Below, piece after piece: positions 50,426 through 61,255 of a stretch of DNA of 64,000 bases (the stretch's first letter is position 1; each line of letters opens with the position of its first letter). Source of the stretch: Sphingobium sp. OAS761 (GTDB taxonomy: Bacteria; Pseudomonadota; Alphaproteobacteria; Sphingomonadales; Sphingomonadaceae); contig NZ_JALJVY010000001.1 of NCBI RefSeq assembly GCF_024168485.1, positions 1 through 64,000 on the forward strand, given 5' to 3'. A program made the position numbers and the translations under genes. The notes beneath the pieces are model-generated. The model was not told the DNA's origin. It ran no database searches and worked only from the letters and a program-made list of their open reading frames with translations.

Positions 50426-51592
50426 TCAGCGCGGCAGGTGGTTCGCCGCCACGGTCCTCGCCACGCCCTGCATCAGCTCCCACCGCTGCGGGATCGGCAC
50501 GGTGGTCGACCCGATCATGACCGCCACCGCATAGCTGGTGCCGTCCGGGGCCGTCATGATGCCGATATCGTTATAGCCGGTGGACCGCGGCGCCAGATCC
50601 TGCCCGGTCCCGGTCTTGTGCAGATAGGACCATCCCGGCGGCACGCCGCCCTTGATCCGCTGCGGCCCGGTCTTGGCTTCTTCCATGATCGACAGCAGCA
50701 GGCGGGACGATGTGGCCGACAGCATGGTGCCTTCCTTCAGCTTCGCGAGCGCCGCGACGATGGATGAAGGGGCCGCACCGTCCGGCGGGTTGGCCAGATA
50801 ATTGTCCAGCGCCTTTTCCCGGACCGCCATGGGCAGCTTCGCGCGGGCGGCATAGAAATTCCGGCCGACCGAATAATCCTGTCGCCAGTCCAGCCCCGCC
50901 GTAGCCGATTGCAGCAGCCGCTCGCCCGGACCGAAGCGTATGTCCCGGATCATCCGCCGCGCCAGGAAGCCGCGCACCGCGTCCGGTCCGCCCACGGCGC
51001 GCAACAGCGTGTCGTTGGCAGTATTGTCGCTCTGGGTCATGGCCCGCCGCATCAGGTCGGAATAGCTGGTCGTCCATGCCCCGTTCTTCGCCACCATCGC
51101 CGCGCTGGGCTGGTGAAACAGGGTCAGGTCGTTGCGGGTGATGGTGGTCGTGTCGGTCAGGCGCAGCTTGCCGCGATCGACCGCATCGAGGAAGGTCATC
51201 GACACCCACAGCTTCGACACGCTCTGCTGGGGAAAGAGCGCGGTGCCGTTCCAGGCAACGGTCCAGTCTGCATCGATACGCCGCACCGCAATGCCGACCT
51301 TGCCCCGGAAATTCTGGCCCAGTGTCGCGATAGCGCTGACCAGCGCGGGCGGCGGCGCATCGTCGCGATCGACGGCGCGATAGGGCAGGGACGGCGTGGT
51401 GGCGTTGCGGATCGGCCAGGTGGGATTGGCGGACCGGGCGGGCGGCAGCGGTTGTACCTTGGCCCGGGCCGGCGGCGCACTGGCCGCCGCATGGGCTGCG
51501 CCCGGCGGTTCCGGTGCGCTGACGCAGGCCGACAATGCCGCCATCAGCAGGACGAAGCGTGCAGGCACGCTCCGGCGTTCTTTCAGATTCAT
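50426..51592 (-). CDS. Second class A beta-lactamase-like serine hydrolase, lipoprotein
   Basis: A 388-residue protein with a lipoprotein signal (MAALSACVSA). After a proline/alanine-rich linker comes the penicillin-recognising fold: QSVSKLWV (SxxK), TQSDNTAND (SDN) and HKTGTGQD (KTG). As in the gene at 10256, an ExxLN omega-loop motif is not recognisable. In its place is a long segment with GLDWRQDYSVGRNFY. It may be a membrane-anchored beta-lactamase-like or peptidoglycan-acting enzyme. Overall similarity to the 10256 protein is low outside the motifs, so it is not a recent duplicate. Confidence 0.78.
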   Translation of the reverse strand: MNLKERRSVPARFVLLMAALSACVSAPEPPGAAHAAASAPPARAKVQPLPPARSANPTWPIRNATTPSLPYRAVDRDDAPPPALVSAIATLGQNFRGKVGIAVRRIDADWTVAWNGTALFPQQSVSKLWVSMTFLDAVDRGKLRLTDTTTITRNDLTLFHQPSAAMVAKNGAWTTSYSDLMRRAMTQSDNTANDTLLRAVGGPDAVRGFLARRMIRDIRFGPGERLLQSATAGLDWRQDYSVGRNFYAARAKLPMAVREKALDNYLANPPDGAAPSSIVAALAKLKEGTMLSATSSRLLLSIMEEAKTGPQRIKGGVPPGWSYLHKTGTGQDLAPRSTGYNDIGIMTAPDGTSYAVAVMIGSTTVPIPQRWELMQGVARTVAANHLPR

Positions 51593-51765
51593 TCATGACC
51601 CCGCATATTCTTCGCCCATAAGGCAGGGCGGGGGTGCCCATGGGCAAGGCGGATGCGACGAATGATTCAACAAATGCGATATAAGGATGGGGCGGACCGG
51701 AACTGTTTGATCCTGCGCAGAAAGGATCAGTTGAGGTTCATCGGCGGCGGGCGATAAGAACGGCC

Positions 51766-52617
51766 ATGACGACCAGATTGATCGACAGGCGCGCGCTGCT
51801 CGGCGGCGCTGCCGCTGCCGCCGGCCTGTGCCGATGGCCGGGGGCCGCATTCGCCGCCACCCCGTTCGCGTCGCGGCGCATTGCCGTCACCGTGCGTGGG
51901 GAGGGGCGCGACCTGCTGCTCATTCCCGGTCTCGCCAGTGGTCCTGCCATCTGGAACGATGTGGTGACTGGCCTGCCGGGTTATCGCGTCCATCTGATCC
52001 ATGTGCGCGGCTTTGCCGGACTGGCGGCGCAGGCCAATGCCGACGGACCGCTGCTGCGTCCGCTCGCCGATGAGATCGCGCGCTATGTTTCGGAGGCGCG
52101 GCTGGGCCGTCCGGCGGTGGTCGGGCATTCGATGGGCGGCATGCTGGCCATGATGCTGGGGCTGCGCGGCGTGCCCGGACGGGTCATGGTCGTGGACATG
52201 CTGCCCGCGGGCGCGGCCATGGTGGGCGGCACCGCCAGCGGTCTGGGCTTTCTGGCCGATCAGCTGAGCGGCTATCTGACCGGGACGGTGGCGGGGCGGC
52301 GCTATCTGGCGACCATGGTGGCGCAGGCACCGGGCGCGCGCGACAGCGACCCGGACGTCATCGCGCTGGCGCTGCGCGATCTTGCCAACATGGACCTCGG
52401 GCCGGACCTGCGGCGGCTGTCCGTGCCGCTGGAGGTCGTCTACGCGATCGGCCGGGATGCGGAACAGGCCAAGGCCATCGGGCAGCGGTTCCGTGCGGCC
52501 TATGCGGGCAAGGCCGATGCGCAGCTCGTTGCGATAGGGCCATCGGGCCATATGGTGATGCAGGATCAGCCGGCACGCTTTCGGGCGGCGCTCGCGACAT
52601 TCCTGCGGCAGATTTGA
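51766..52617 (+). CDS. Alpha/beta hydrolase with twin-arginine signal
   Basis: A 283-residue hydrolase. The N-terminus TRLIDRRALLGGAAAAAGL is a twin-arginine-type signal, suggesting periplasmic location. The oxyanion region is LLLIPGLASG, the nucleophile elbow GHSMGGML and the catalytic histidine GPSGHMVMQDQP. The acid is likely the aspartate in IGRDAEQ. Substrate unknown. It is followed by a strong terminator. Confidence 0.85.
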   Translation: MTTRLIDRRALLGGAAAAAGLCRWPGAAFAATPFASRRIAVTVRGEGRDLLLIPGLASGPAIWNDVVTGLPGYRVHLIHVRGFAGLAAQANADGPLLRPLADEIARYVSEARLGRPAVVGHSMGGMLAMMLGLRGVPGRVMVVDMLPAGAAMVGGTASGLGFLADQLSGYLTGTVAGRRYLATMVAQAPGARDSDPDVIALALRDLANMDLGPDLRRLSVPLEVVYAIGRDAEQAKAIGQRFRAAYAGKADAQLVAIGPSGHMVMQDQPARFRAALATFLRQI

Positions 52618-52697
52618 CCATGGTCAAAGGCGGGGCGGGGCAGGCGCGGTAAACCGTCTGTACGGACGCGCTTTCAGCGCCCCTCCTCCAACTGCAA

Positions 52698-52729
52698 GGC
52701 GCGGCGCCGACTGGCTGCCGCGCCATTTT

Positions 52730-52731
<2 letters not shown>
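52698..52731 (+). terminator. Terminator after the alpha/beta hydrolase
   Basis: GGCGCGGC (52698-52705) pairs with GCCGCGCC (52717-52724), followed by A and six Ts. The T-run overlaps the stop codon of the convergent nadB gene. Confidence 0.82.
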
Positions 52732-54331
<1,600 letters not shown>

Positions 54332-54349
54332 AATCGGGCCTTCTATATC

Positions 54350-54472
54350 CGCGCGTCCCGAGCGCAGCCGAAGCACGGGCGCGAACGAAGTGAGGTTTTG
54401 CCTTCGCTACGCTCTGGCATGGGCTTCGACAAGCTCTCCTGCGCGTGCCGAAGGGCCAGACGGGGTCGGATA
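54350..54472. repeat. Degenerate dispersed-repeat-like sequence between nadB and the ABC gene
   Basis: The 140 bases between the genes contain fragments such as CCCGAGCGCAGCCGAAG and GGCTTCGACAAGCTC. These resemble the short palindromic intergenic repeats often seen many times per sphingomonad genome. The arms here are imperfect. Only one copy is in the window, so repeat status rests on general knowledge. Confidence 0.35.
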
Positions 54473-55399
54473 TTACGCCGCCGCCGTCAGGTTCAGGAAC
54501 ACATCCTCCAGGTCCGGGTCGCGGGTCACCACGTCGACGATGGCCAGGCCGCTGGCCTGCACCGCGCTCAACACCTGGCCGGCATTGGCGCGGTCCTTGC
54601 TGTAGGTGATGGTCAGCGTGCGCTCGCCCGACAGTTCGACCTTTTCGAAACAGGGGGCGTCAGGCGCCACGGTCAGGTCGCGGTCGACCGTCACCTGCAC
54701 CACCTTTTCCTGCGCCATCGCGATCAGTTCGCGGGTCGGCTTGTCGGTGATCAGCTTGCCATGGTTGATGATGCCGATCCGGTCGCACAATTCCTCGGCT
54801 TCTTCCAGATAATGGGTGGTCAGCACGATGGTCACGCCCATGGCGTTGAGTTCCCGCACATATTCCCAGAGCTGCTGGCGCAATTGCACGTCGACCCCCG
54901 CCGTCGGTTCGTCCAGCACCAGGATCGGCGGGCTGTGCACCATCGCCTTGGCCACCAGCAGGCGGCGCTTCATCCCGCCCGACAGGGTTCGGGCATAGGC
55001 ATGGGCCTTGTCGTCCAGATGGACGGCGCGCAGCAATTCCATCGACCGCCGCCGGTCGGTCGGCACGCCGTAGAAGCCGGCCTGGTTCTCCAGCGTTTCG
55101 AACGGCGTGAAAAAGGGATCGAACACGATTTCCTGCGGGACGATGCCGATCGAATTCTTGGCGTTGCGCGGATTTGCGTCGATGTCGAAGCCCCATATGC
55201 GCACGTCGCCTTCGGTCTTGTTCACCATCCCGGCCAGGATGTTGATGGTGGTCGACTTGCCCGCGCCGTTCGGCCCCAGCAGGCCGTATATCTGGCCACG
55301 CGGGATCGACAGGTCGATCCCGTCGAGCGCGCGCTTGCCGCCCTTGTAGACCTTGGTGAGGTTGCGGATCTCGATGGCGGGGGTAGGACTGTCGGTCAT
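54473..55399 (-). CDS. ABC transporter ATP-binding protein (ABC-2 type exporter)
   Basis: A 308-residue ATPase. Walker A is LLGPNGAGKST, the signature motif LSGGMKRRL, Walker B ILVLDEPTAGVD and the H-loop TTHYLEE. Order and the C-terminal 80-residue regulatory part place it in the DrrA/CcmA-like group that drives ABC-2 exporters. No permease gene is adjacent; the next gene is divergent. The substrate is unknown. Confidence 0.9.
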   Translation of the reverse strand: MTDSPTPAIEIRNLTKVYKGGKRALDGIDLSIPRGQIYGLLGPNGAGKSTTINILAGMVNKTEGDVRIWGFDIDANPRNAKNSIGIVPQEIVFDPFFTPFETLENQAGFYGVPTDRRRSMELLRAVHLDDKAHAYARTLSGGMKRRLLVAKAMVHSPPILVLDEPTAGVDVQLRQQLWEYVRELNAMGVTIVLTTHYLEEAEELCDRIGIINHGKLITDKPTRELIAMAQEKVVQVTVDRDLTVAPDAPCFEKVELSGERTLTITYSKDRANAGQVLSAVQASGLAIVDVVTRDPDLEDVFLNLTAAA

Positions 55400-55580
55400 G
55401 CTTCCACTCTATGGGGATCGAAACGACGGAAAGAAAGGGCCTGTTGGCCGGCGACATGCCGCCAGCGAAAGCGGCGCCGGTCGGACGATCCGGCACGTTG
55501 GTGGAATATGGCCAGCACGGCGCTTGTGGCGGGGTGGCCCGGTCGGCTAGAGCGACGTTTACGCATCAACGGAGACCCCT

Positions 55581-55871
55581 GTGGCCTACGCGCTCTATCA
55601 GATCATCATCATCCTGCTCGACGTCCTGTGGTGGATCATCATCATCCAGGCGGTGATGAGCTGGCTGATCGCCTTCAACGTCGTCAACATGGGCAATGAT
55701 TTCGTCCGCACCGTGATGGTTGCGCTCGACCGGATGACGGCGCCGATCTACAATCCGATCCGGCGGATCATGCCGGATCTGGGTGCGCTCGACCTGTCGC
55801 CGATGGTGGTGCTGCTCGCCATCCTCATCATCCGGCAGGCGATCCTGCCGCCGCTGTTCGGGCTGGTTTGA
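55581..55871 (+). CDS. YggT family membrane protein
   Basis: A 96-residue protein with two hydrophobic halves: IIIILLDVLWWIIIIQAVMSWL, and LSPMVVLLAILIIRQAIL near the C-terminus. It carries the YggT signature P-I-YNPIRRIMP. GTG is the start, with GGAGA upstream. Relatives are linked to osmotic shock tolerance or cell division placement, without a defined mechanism. First gene of a five-gene overlapping string. Confidence 0.88.
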   Translation: MAYALYQIIIILLDVLWWIIIIQAVMSWLIAFNVVNMGNDFVRTVMVALDRMTAPIYNPIRRIMPDLGALDLSPMVVLLAILIIRQAILPPLFGLV

Positions 55872-56191
55872 CCGGCCTTGGCCGTGCCGGCGACGACCTG
55901 CTGCTTGCCGTCCGGCTGACGCCGGGCGCCGCCAGGGACGACATCGGCGGCGGCTGGACCGATGAAAAGGGCGCGCGCTGGCTGTCGGCGCGGGTCCGCG
56001 CCGTGCCGGAAAGGGGCAGGGCCAACGCCGCGCTGATCGCCCTGCTGGCGCAGCGTATCGGCTGGAGCAAAAGCGCGATTTTGCTGGAATCGGGTGACAG
56101 CAACCGGCTAAAGCGGCTGCGCATCCGCGGCGGCGCGCAGGATGAGGCGCGGATCGTCGCGCTTATCGAAACATGGATGGACGGAACATGA
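55868..56191 (+). CDS. DUF167 (YggU) family protein
   Basis: A 107-residue protein of the DUF167/YggU family, with [18 protein letters not shown] at the N-terminus, the conserved [19 protein letters not shown] segment and [12 protein letters not shown]. Function is unknown, although the family is nearly universal and often adjacent to yggT. The start is TTG at 55868, overlapping the yggT stop (TTGA). Confidence 0.88.
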   Translation: MTGLGRAGDDLLLAVRLTPGAARDDIGGGWTDEKGARWLSARVRAVPERGRANAALIALLAQRIGWSKSAILLESGDSNRLKRLRIRGGAQDEARIVALIETWMDGT

Positions 56192-57084
56192 CGATCGGCA
56201 AGATCATCGACGGTAAGGCTTTCGCGACGGGCCTGCGCGACCGGGTGGGCGATGGCGTGGCGGACTTCGTGGCCGCCGCCGGGCGCAAGCCGGGTCTGGC
56301 CGTCGTGCTGGTGGGTGAGGATCCGGCCAGCGCCGTCTATGTCCGCAACAAGGGCAGGATGACGGTCGCCGCCGGCATGGAAAGCTTCGAATTCAAGCGT
56401 CCCGCCTCGATCGAGGAGGACGACCTGCTCGACCTGATCGAGGAACTGAACCATGACGACCGGGTCGACGGCATTCTGGTCCAGTTGCCCCTGCCTGCCC
56501 ATATCGACGAGACGGCGGTGATTGCCGCGATCGACCCGGCCAAGGATGTGGACGGGTTTCATGTCGTCAATTCCGGGCGGCTGGCGACCGGGCAGGATGC
56601 GCTGGTGCCATGCACGCCGCTGGGCTGCATCATGCTGCTGAAGGACGAACTGGGCGACCTGTCCGGTATGGAGGCGGTGGTGGTCGGCCGCTCGAACATC
56701 GTCGGCAAGCCGATGGCGCAATTGCTGCTCGCCGAAAACTGCACCGTCACCATCGCCCACAGCCGCACCCGCGATCTCGCCAGCGTCGTCCATCGCGCCG
56801 ACATCGTGGTGGCGGCCGTGGGCCGGCCGGAAATGGTGAAGGGCGAATGGATCAGGCCCGGCGCCACGGTCATCGACGTCGGCATAAACCGAGTCGCCGA
56901 CGACGATGACGACGGGCGGACCCGGCTGGTCGGCGATGTCGCCACGGCAGAGGCACTGGCCCATGCGCGCGCCATCACCCCCGTGCCCGGCGGCGTCGGC
57001 CCGATGACCATCGCCGTCCTGCTCCGCAACACGCTGGTGGCGGCCCATGCGCGTGCCGGGCTGGCGGCGCCGGAGGGGTTGTGA
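56188..57084 (+). CDS. folD: Methylenetetrahydrofolate dehydrogenase/cyclohydrolase
   Basis: A 298-residue bifunctional enzyme interconverting 5,10-methylene- and 10-formyl-tetrahydrofolate. The catalytic lysine is in [11 protein letters not shown], followed by [18 protein letters not shown], the NADP-binding [16 protein letters not shown] and [13 protein letters not shown] 56188 overlaps the preceding stop (ATGA); an ATG at 56173 would add five residues. Confidence 0.96.
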   Translation: MTIGKIIDGKAFATGLRDRVGDGVADFVAAAGRKPGLAVVLVGEDPASAVYVRNKGRMTVAAGMESFEFKRPASIEEDDLLDLIEELNHDDRVDGILVQLPLPAHIDETAVIAAIDPAKDVDGFHVVNSGRLATGQDALVPCTPLGCIMLLKDELGDLSGMEAVVVGRSNIVGKPMAQLLLAENCTVTIAHSRTRDLASVVHRADIVVAAVGRPEMVKGEWIRPGATVIDVGINRVADDDDDGRTRLVGDVATAEALAHARAITPVPGGVGPMTIAVLLRNTLVAAHARAGLAAPEGL

Positions 57085-57743
57085 CGCCGACGCGCGGCAT
57101 CTCGCTGGCGCTCGCCGCGCTGGCGCTGGTCGCCGCGCGGCCGCCCATGCGGTTCCAGCCCGATCCCAGTTCGGTGATCGCGGCGGAAATCGCCTTCAAC
57201 CGGCTGGCGCAGGACAAGGGCCAATGGACGGCATTTCGCGCCACCGCCGCCGATGACGCGGTGATGTTCGTGCCGCGCAAGGTGCTGGCGAAGGACTGGC
57301 TGAAAAAGCAGGCGGATCCGCCCGCCTCGGTCAGCTGGACGCCCTCCGTCGTCTATGTGTCCTGCGACGGGCGGCTCGCCGCGAGCACGGGCAACTGGAC
57401 CCGCCCTGACGGGTCGGTCGGCTATTTCACCACCATCTGGCGCCGCGACAAGAAAGGCACCTGGCGGTGGGTGCTGGACCATGGCGACCGGCTCGCGACG
57501 CCCCGTCCGGCGCCCGATTATCTGACCGGAAAGGTCGCGACCTGCAAACGTGGCGCCACCTCGGCAGGCGGCCCGCCGCCGCCGGCCGCTCCCGATAAGG
57601 ACGGCCCGCCTCCCGCCGACCGGAGCCTGCTCTGGACCGCCGATGTCGCGCCGGACGGCGCCCGCCGCGTGACGGTGCGGATGTGGACGGGCGAGGGCTA
57701 TGAAACGGTGATCGACGACCAGGTCGGGGCGGCGGTGCCATGA
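57081..57743 (+). CDS. Exported protein, possible NTF2-like (DUF4440-type) fold
   Basis: A 220-residue protein with a short hydrophobic N-terminus ([13 protein letters not shown]). Residues about 30-150 resemble SnoaL/NTF2-like proteins: [28 protein letters not shown], then [24 protein letters not shown] proline-rich linker ([14 protein letters not shown]) precedes a C-terminal 45-residue extension. GTG 57081 overlaps the folD stop (GTGA). Function unknown. Confidence 0.7.
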   Translation: MTPTRGISLALAALALVAARPPMRFQPDPSSVIAAEIAFNRLAQDKGQWTAFRATAADDAVMFVPRKVLAKDWLKKQADPPASVSWTPSVVYVSCDGRLAASTGNWTRPDGSVGYFTTIWRRDKKGTWRWVLDHGDRLATPRPAPDYLTGKVATCKRGATSAGGPPPPAAPDKDGPPPADRSLLWTADVAPDGARRVTVRMWTGEGYETVIDDQVGAAVP

Positions 57744-58357
57744 TCGAACTGTTCCTGTCCGCTTTCGTCACCCTGTTCGTGGTGATCGATCCGCCCGGCT
57801 GCGCGCCCATCTATGCCAGCCTGACTACCGGCGCGAGCACGGCCCAGCGCCGGGCGATGGCCATTCGCGCGGTCGGCATCGCCGCGGCGATCCTGCTTGT
57901 CTTCGCCCTGTGGGGCAAGCAGCTGCTGCACGTGCTGGGGATCGAACTGGACAGCTTCCGGATCGCCGGCGGCATCATGCTGTTCATGATCGCGATGGAC
58001 ATGGTGTTCGAAAAGCGCACCCAGCGGCGCGAGGACCGGGCGCAAAAGATCGCCGACACCCCGGAAATAGAGGATGTGTCCGTCTTTCCCATGGCGATGC
58101 CGATGATCGCCGGGCCGGGATCGATCGCCACCGTCATGCTGCTGATGTCGCGGGCCAGCGGCCTGCCCGAACGCATGGTGGTGCTGGGCGCGGTCGTCGC
58201 GACGCTGGCGCTGATGCTGGCGTCCCTGATGGCGGCCGGGCCGTTGATGGCACTGCTCGGGCGCAAGATAGAGGCGGTCATCACCCGCCTGCTCGGCGTG
58301 CTGCTCGCCGCGCTCGCCGCGCAGTTCGTGATCGACGGGCTGAAGGCCAGCTTCTAG
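57740..58357 (+). CDS. MarC family membrane protein
   Basis: A 205-residue protein with six transmembrane helices of the MarC/UPF0056 family. Signatures are FVVIDPPGCAPIY near the start, FRIAGGIMLFMIAMDMVF and FPMAMPMIAGPGSIATVMLL. Function is uncertain; the family was once wrongly tied to multiple antibiotic resistance. It is the last gene of the four-base-overlap string. Confidence 0.92.
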   Translation: MIELFLSAFVTLFVVIDPPGCAPIYASLTTGASTAQRRAMAIRAVGIAAAILLVFALWGKQLLHVLGIELDSFRIAGGIMLFMIAMDMVFEKRTQRREDRAQKIADTPEIEDVSVFPMAMPMIAGPGSIATVMLLMSRASGLPERMVVLGAVVATLALMLASLMAAGPLMALLGRKIEAVITRLLGVLLAALAAQFVIDGLKASF

Positions 58358-58376
58358 CCCGCTTCCGATCCCCGCC

Positions 58377-58943
58377 TCAGCTCTGCGGCATCGTGCCTGG
58401 ACGCAGGAAAGGGAACATGTGGGCGACATAATCCGCCTTGCCCAGTTCCACGCCCTCCCGCCGCAGGATGGCGTAGGCGGTCATGATGTGGAAGTAGAAT
58501 TGCGGCATCGCCCAGTCGCGCGCGAACTGTTCCGCCGTCAGGTCGAAGACCAGCCCCATGGGCAGGTCATGGGCGATCATCCTGTCGGGGTCGCCGTCGG
58601 CGATCTGTGCGGCCAGCGCTTCCACCAGCGCCAGCGTCTGGGCGATCCGGGCCTGCGCGTCGGCGATGGTGCCGGGCCGTTCGCCGGCATCGCGGCCCTC
58701 GTCCAGCAATTGCGTCAGCGCGGGCGGGAAAGCCTCGCCCTTCAGCCGATAGAGACCCTCCTGCGCCTGGACGCAGGCGAAGCGGACCTGCGTGGACAGA
58801 GGGAACATGTCGGGCGCCAGCCGGGCGGACATCAGCGCATCCGCCGTGTCGCCGGGCATCTGTGCCTGCGCCTTGGTCAGCCAGGCGGACAGGGCCTTGA
58901 GCATCTGCACATAGGTCGGGGCCAGAAGGTCGGTGAGCGTCAT
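58377..58943 (-). CDS. DUF1993 family protein
   Basis: A 188-residue helical protein of the DUF1993 family (DinB-like four-helix type). It has MLKALSAWLTKAQ, the ARLAPDMFPLSTQVRFAC motif and WAMPQFYFHIMTAYAILRREGVELGKADY near the C-terminus. Function unknown. The start at 58943 has AAAGGA six bases upstream, in a sequence resembling that before the internal start at 37618. Confidence 0.88.
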   Translation of the reverse strand: MTLTDLLAPTYVQMLKALSAWLTKAQAQMPGDTADALMSARLAPDMFPLSTQVRFACVQAQEGLYRLKGEAFPPALTQLLDEGRDAGERPGTIADAQARIAQTLALVEALAAQIADGDPDRMIAHDLPMGLVFDLTAEQFARDWAMPQFYFHIMTAYAILRREGVELGKADYVAHMFPFLRPGTMPQS

Positions 58944-59045
58944 GCCAGTCCTTTCGCGCGTGGGGCCGCACCGCCATCGGGCCGGCATGGGCGGGATAGG
59001 CCCGGTCGTGCCGGGATGCCAGCTTCGAACGCTCCGACCGTCGAC

Positions 59046-59078
59046 AAAAAAGCGGCGCTCCCCGCAGGGAGCGCCGCC
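59046..59078 (-). terminator. Strong terminator after the OmpA-like gene
   Basis: On the minus strand an 11-bp perfect stem (59052-59062 with 67-77) with a four-base loop is followed by seven Ts (59046-59051 region). It lies 20 bases past the stop of the OmpA-like lipoprotein. Confidence 0.88.
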
Positions 59079-59097
59079 TTCATGCCGGACAGGAGAA

Positions 59098-59778
59098 TCA
59101 GCGGGCGACGTCGCTTTCGGTCACCGGCGCGATCTTGATTTCGACGCGGCGATTTGCCGCCTTGCCTTCCTCGGTCGCGTTGGATGCGATGGGCTGGGTC
59201 TCGCCATAGCCGCGCGTGCCGATGCGCGCCGACTGTACCCCGCGGCTCACCAGATAATTGGCGACCGCCTGCGCCCGGCGTTCGGACAGGCCCTGGTTAT
59301 AGGCGTCCGACCCGTCGCTGTCGGTGTGGCCGAGCACGTCGATATAGGTCTTGGGATATTGTGCCAGCACCGACGCCACGTCGTTCAGCGTGGGCTGGAA
59401 CTGCGGTTGCACCGTCGCGCTGTCATAACCGAAGGTGATGCCGGAGGGCATGCGAAGCAGCAGGTTGTCGCCGTCGCGGATGACGTCAACCCCGCTGCCG
59501 GCCGTTTCCTCGCGCAGCTTGCGCTCCTGCGCGTCCATATAGGCGCCGATGCCCGCGCCCGCGATGGCACCGATGCCCGCGCCCACGATCTTTTCGGTGC
59601 GGTCGCGCTTGCCGCCGACCAGGTCGCCCAGCAGATAGCCGCCCAGCGCGCCGCCGATACCGCCGATCGCGGCCTTCGACACGCGACGTTCGCCGGTCGC
59701 AGGATCGGTCGTGCAAGCGGTGGTGGCGAGCATCGCGGCCAGTCCGGCAGCGCCGATGATGCGGTGGGAAATCCTCAT
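59098..59778 (-). CDS. OmpA-family lipoprotein with glycine zipper
   Basis: A 226-residue lipoprotein (lipobox LATTACTT). A glycine-zipper membrane segment follows (AAIGGIGGALGGYLLGDLVGG and GAGIGAIAGAGIGAYMD). The C-terminal OmpA domain binds peptidoglycan: YIDVLGHTDSDGSDAYNQ, LSERRAQAVANYL, RGYGETQPIASN and NRRVEIKI. This architecture matches the YiaD type. It likely links the outer membrane to the cell wall. A divergent 147-base promoter region separates it from the CorC/TlyC gene. Confidence 0.93.
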   Translation of the reverse strand: MRISHRIIGAAGLAAMLATTACTTDPATGERRVSKAAIGGIGGALGGYLLGDLVGGKRDRTEKIVGAGIGAIAGAGIGAYMDAQERKLREETAGSGVDVIRDGDNLLLRMPSGITFGYDSATVQPQFQPTLNDVASVLAQYPKTYIDVLGHTDSDGSDAYNQGLSERRAQAVANYLVSRGVQSARIGTRGYGETQPIASNATEEGKAANRRVEIKIAPVTESDVAR

Positions 59779-59925
59779 GATCCTGTTTCCTTTTGTTGTT
59801 CAACCCGGAACGATGCCCCCCAAAAGCGTCGATGTAGCCGTTTGTTCCACAGCCGAACTGAACGGGACGTGATGGCGCGGTTGTGAAAGGGAAAGAATAC
59901 AGGTTATAGGGCGTAGCTGACCGCC

Positions 59926-61242
59926 ATGGCCACGACCCTTCCTTCCAGCCCGACGCCCTTTCCCTGGGTCGACCTCGTCATCATTCTGGCGCTGGTGGCG
60001 CTCAACGGCCTATTCGCCATGTCGGAACTGGCCATTGTGTCGGCCCGCCGTCCCCGATTGCAGGCGATGGAAAAGGCCGGGCGATCGGGCGCCCGCGTCG
60101 CGCTGGCGCTCGCCGCGGATCCGGGCAAGTTCCTGTCCACGGTCCAGATCGGCATCACGCTGATCGGAATCGTCGCGGGCGCTTATTCTGGCGCCAGCCT
60201 GGGCGGGCCGGTGGGCGAACGCCTGCAAGGCCTGGGCCTGTCGCCCAACATTTCGGGAAATGCGGGTTTCGCGCTGGTGATCGGCCTGACCACCTATGCC
60301 TCGCTGATCGTCGGGGAACTGGTGCCCAAGCAGTTTGCCCTTCGCGCGCCCGAATCGATTGCGCTGCTCGTCGCGATCCCGATGCTGTGGCTGGCGAAGC
60401 TGACGGCGCCGGTCGTCTGGCTGCTCGACGGGTCGAGTGCGCTGATCTTCCGCCTGCTCGGGCTGACGCGCGAATCGGAAAGCCAGGTGACGGCGGAGGA
60501 ACTGCATCTGATCGTTGCCGAAGCCAGCCGGTCCGGCGTGATCGAGGAAAGCGAGCGGGCGATCATTTCCGGCGTGGTGCGGCTGGCGGACCGACCCGTG
60601 CGCGAGGTGATGACGCAGCGCATGGACGTTGACTGGATCGATATCGACGCCGACGAAGCGACGGTGCGCGCGCGCTTGCTGCAAACGCCGCATACCCGCC
60701 TGCCGGTTGGGCGCGGATCGGTAGAGGACATTATCGGCATTGTGCAGGCGCGCGACATCATGACCGCCCTGTTCCGCGGCGAGGCGCTGAGGATCGATTC
60801 GCTGCTGCGCAAGGCGGAGGTGGTGCCCGATCAGGTCGACGCGATGGATGCGCTGGAAGTGCTGCGCCGCGCCGACGTGCCGATGGTGATGGTGCATGAC
60901 GAATATGGTCATTTCGAAGGGATCGTGACCCCGGCCGACCTGCTGTCGGCGATCGCCGGCCATTTCGCGTCCGACCGCGACGTCTATGACGAACCCGACC
61001 TGGTCGAACGCGAGGATGGCAGCCTGCTCGTGTCGGGGCAGATGCCGATCGACCAGCTGGCCGACCGGATCGGCCTGACGCTGCCGGAGGATCGCGATTA
61101 TGCGACCGTCGCGGGCCATGCGCTGTGGCTGATGAAGCGTCTGCCCGAAGTGGGCGACCATGCCGACGACCAGGGTTGGCGGTTCGAGGTCGTCGATATG
61201 GACGGGCGCAAGATCGACAAGCTGCTGGTGCAGAAACGCTGA
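59926..61242 (+). CDS. Hemolysin/CorC (TlyC, CNNM-type) transmembrane protein
   Basis: A 438-residue protein. An N-terminal DUF21/CNNM domain with four helices (ALVALNGLFAMSELAIVSARR, then LIVGELVPKQFALRAPE) is followed by two CBS domains (PVREVMTQRMDVDWI, ALEVLRRADVPMVMVHDEYG) and a C-terminal CorC_HlyC domain. CNNM-type proteins export magnesium or sodium/cobalt; hemolysin is a historic label. Start ATG 59926. Confidence 0.92.
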   Translation: MATTLPSSPTPFPWVDLVIILALVALNGLFAMSELAIVSARRPRLQAMEKAGRSGARVALALAADPGKFLSTVQIGITLIGIVAGAYSGASLGGPVGERLQGLGLSPNISGNAGFALVIGLTTYASLIVGELVPKQFALRAPESIALLVAIPMLWLAKLTAPVVWLLDGSSALIFRLLGLTRESESQVTAEELHLIVAEASRSGVIEESERAIISGVVRLADRPVREVMTQRMDVDWIDIDADEATVRARLLQTPHTRLPVGRGSVEDIIGIVQARDIMTALFRGEALRIDSLLRKAEVVPDQVDAMDALEVLRRADVPMVMVHDEYGHFEGIVTPADLLSAIAGHFASDRDVYDEPDLVEREDGSLLVSGQMPIDQLADRIGLTLPEDRDYATVAGHALWLMKRLPEVGDHADDQGWRFEVVDMDGRKIDKLLVQKR

Positions 61243-61255
61243 GCGACGCCCCCGG

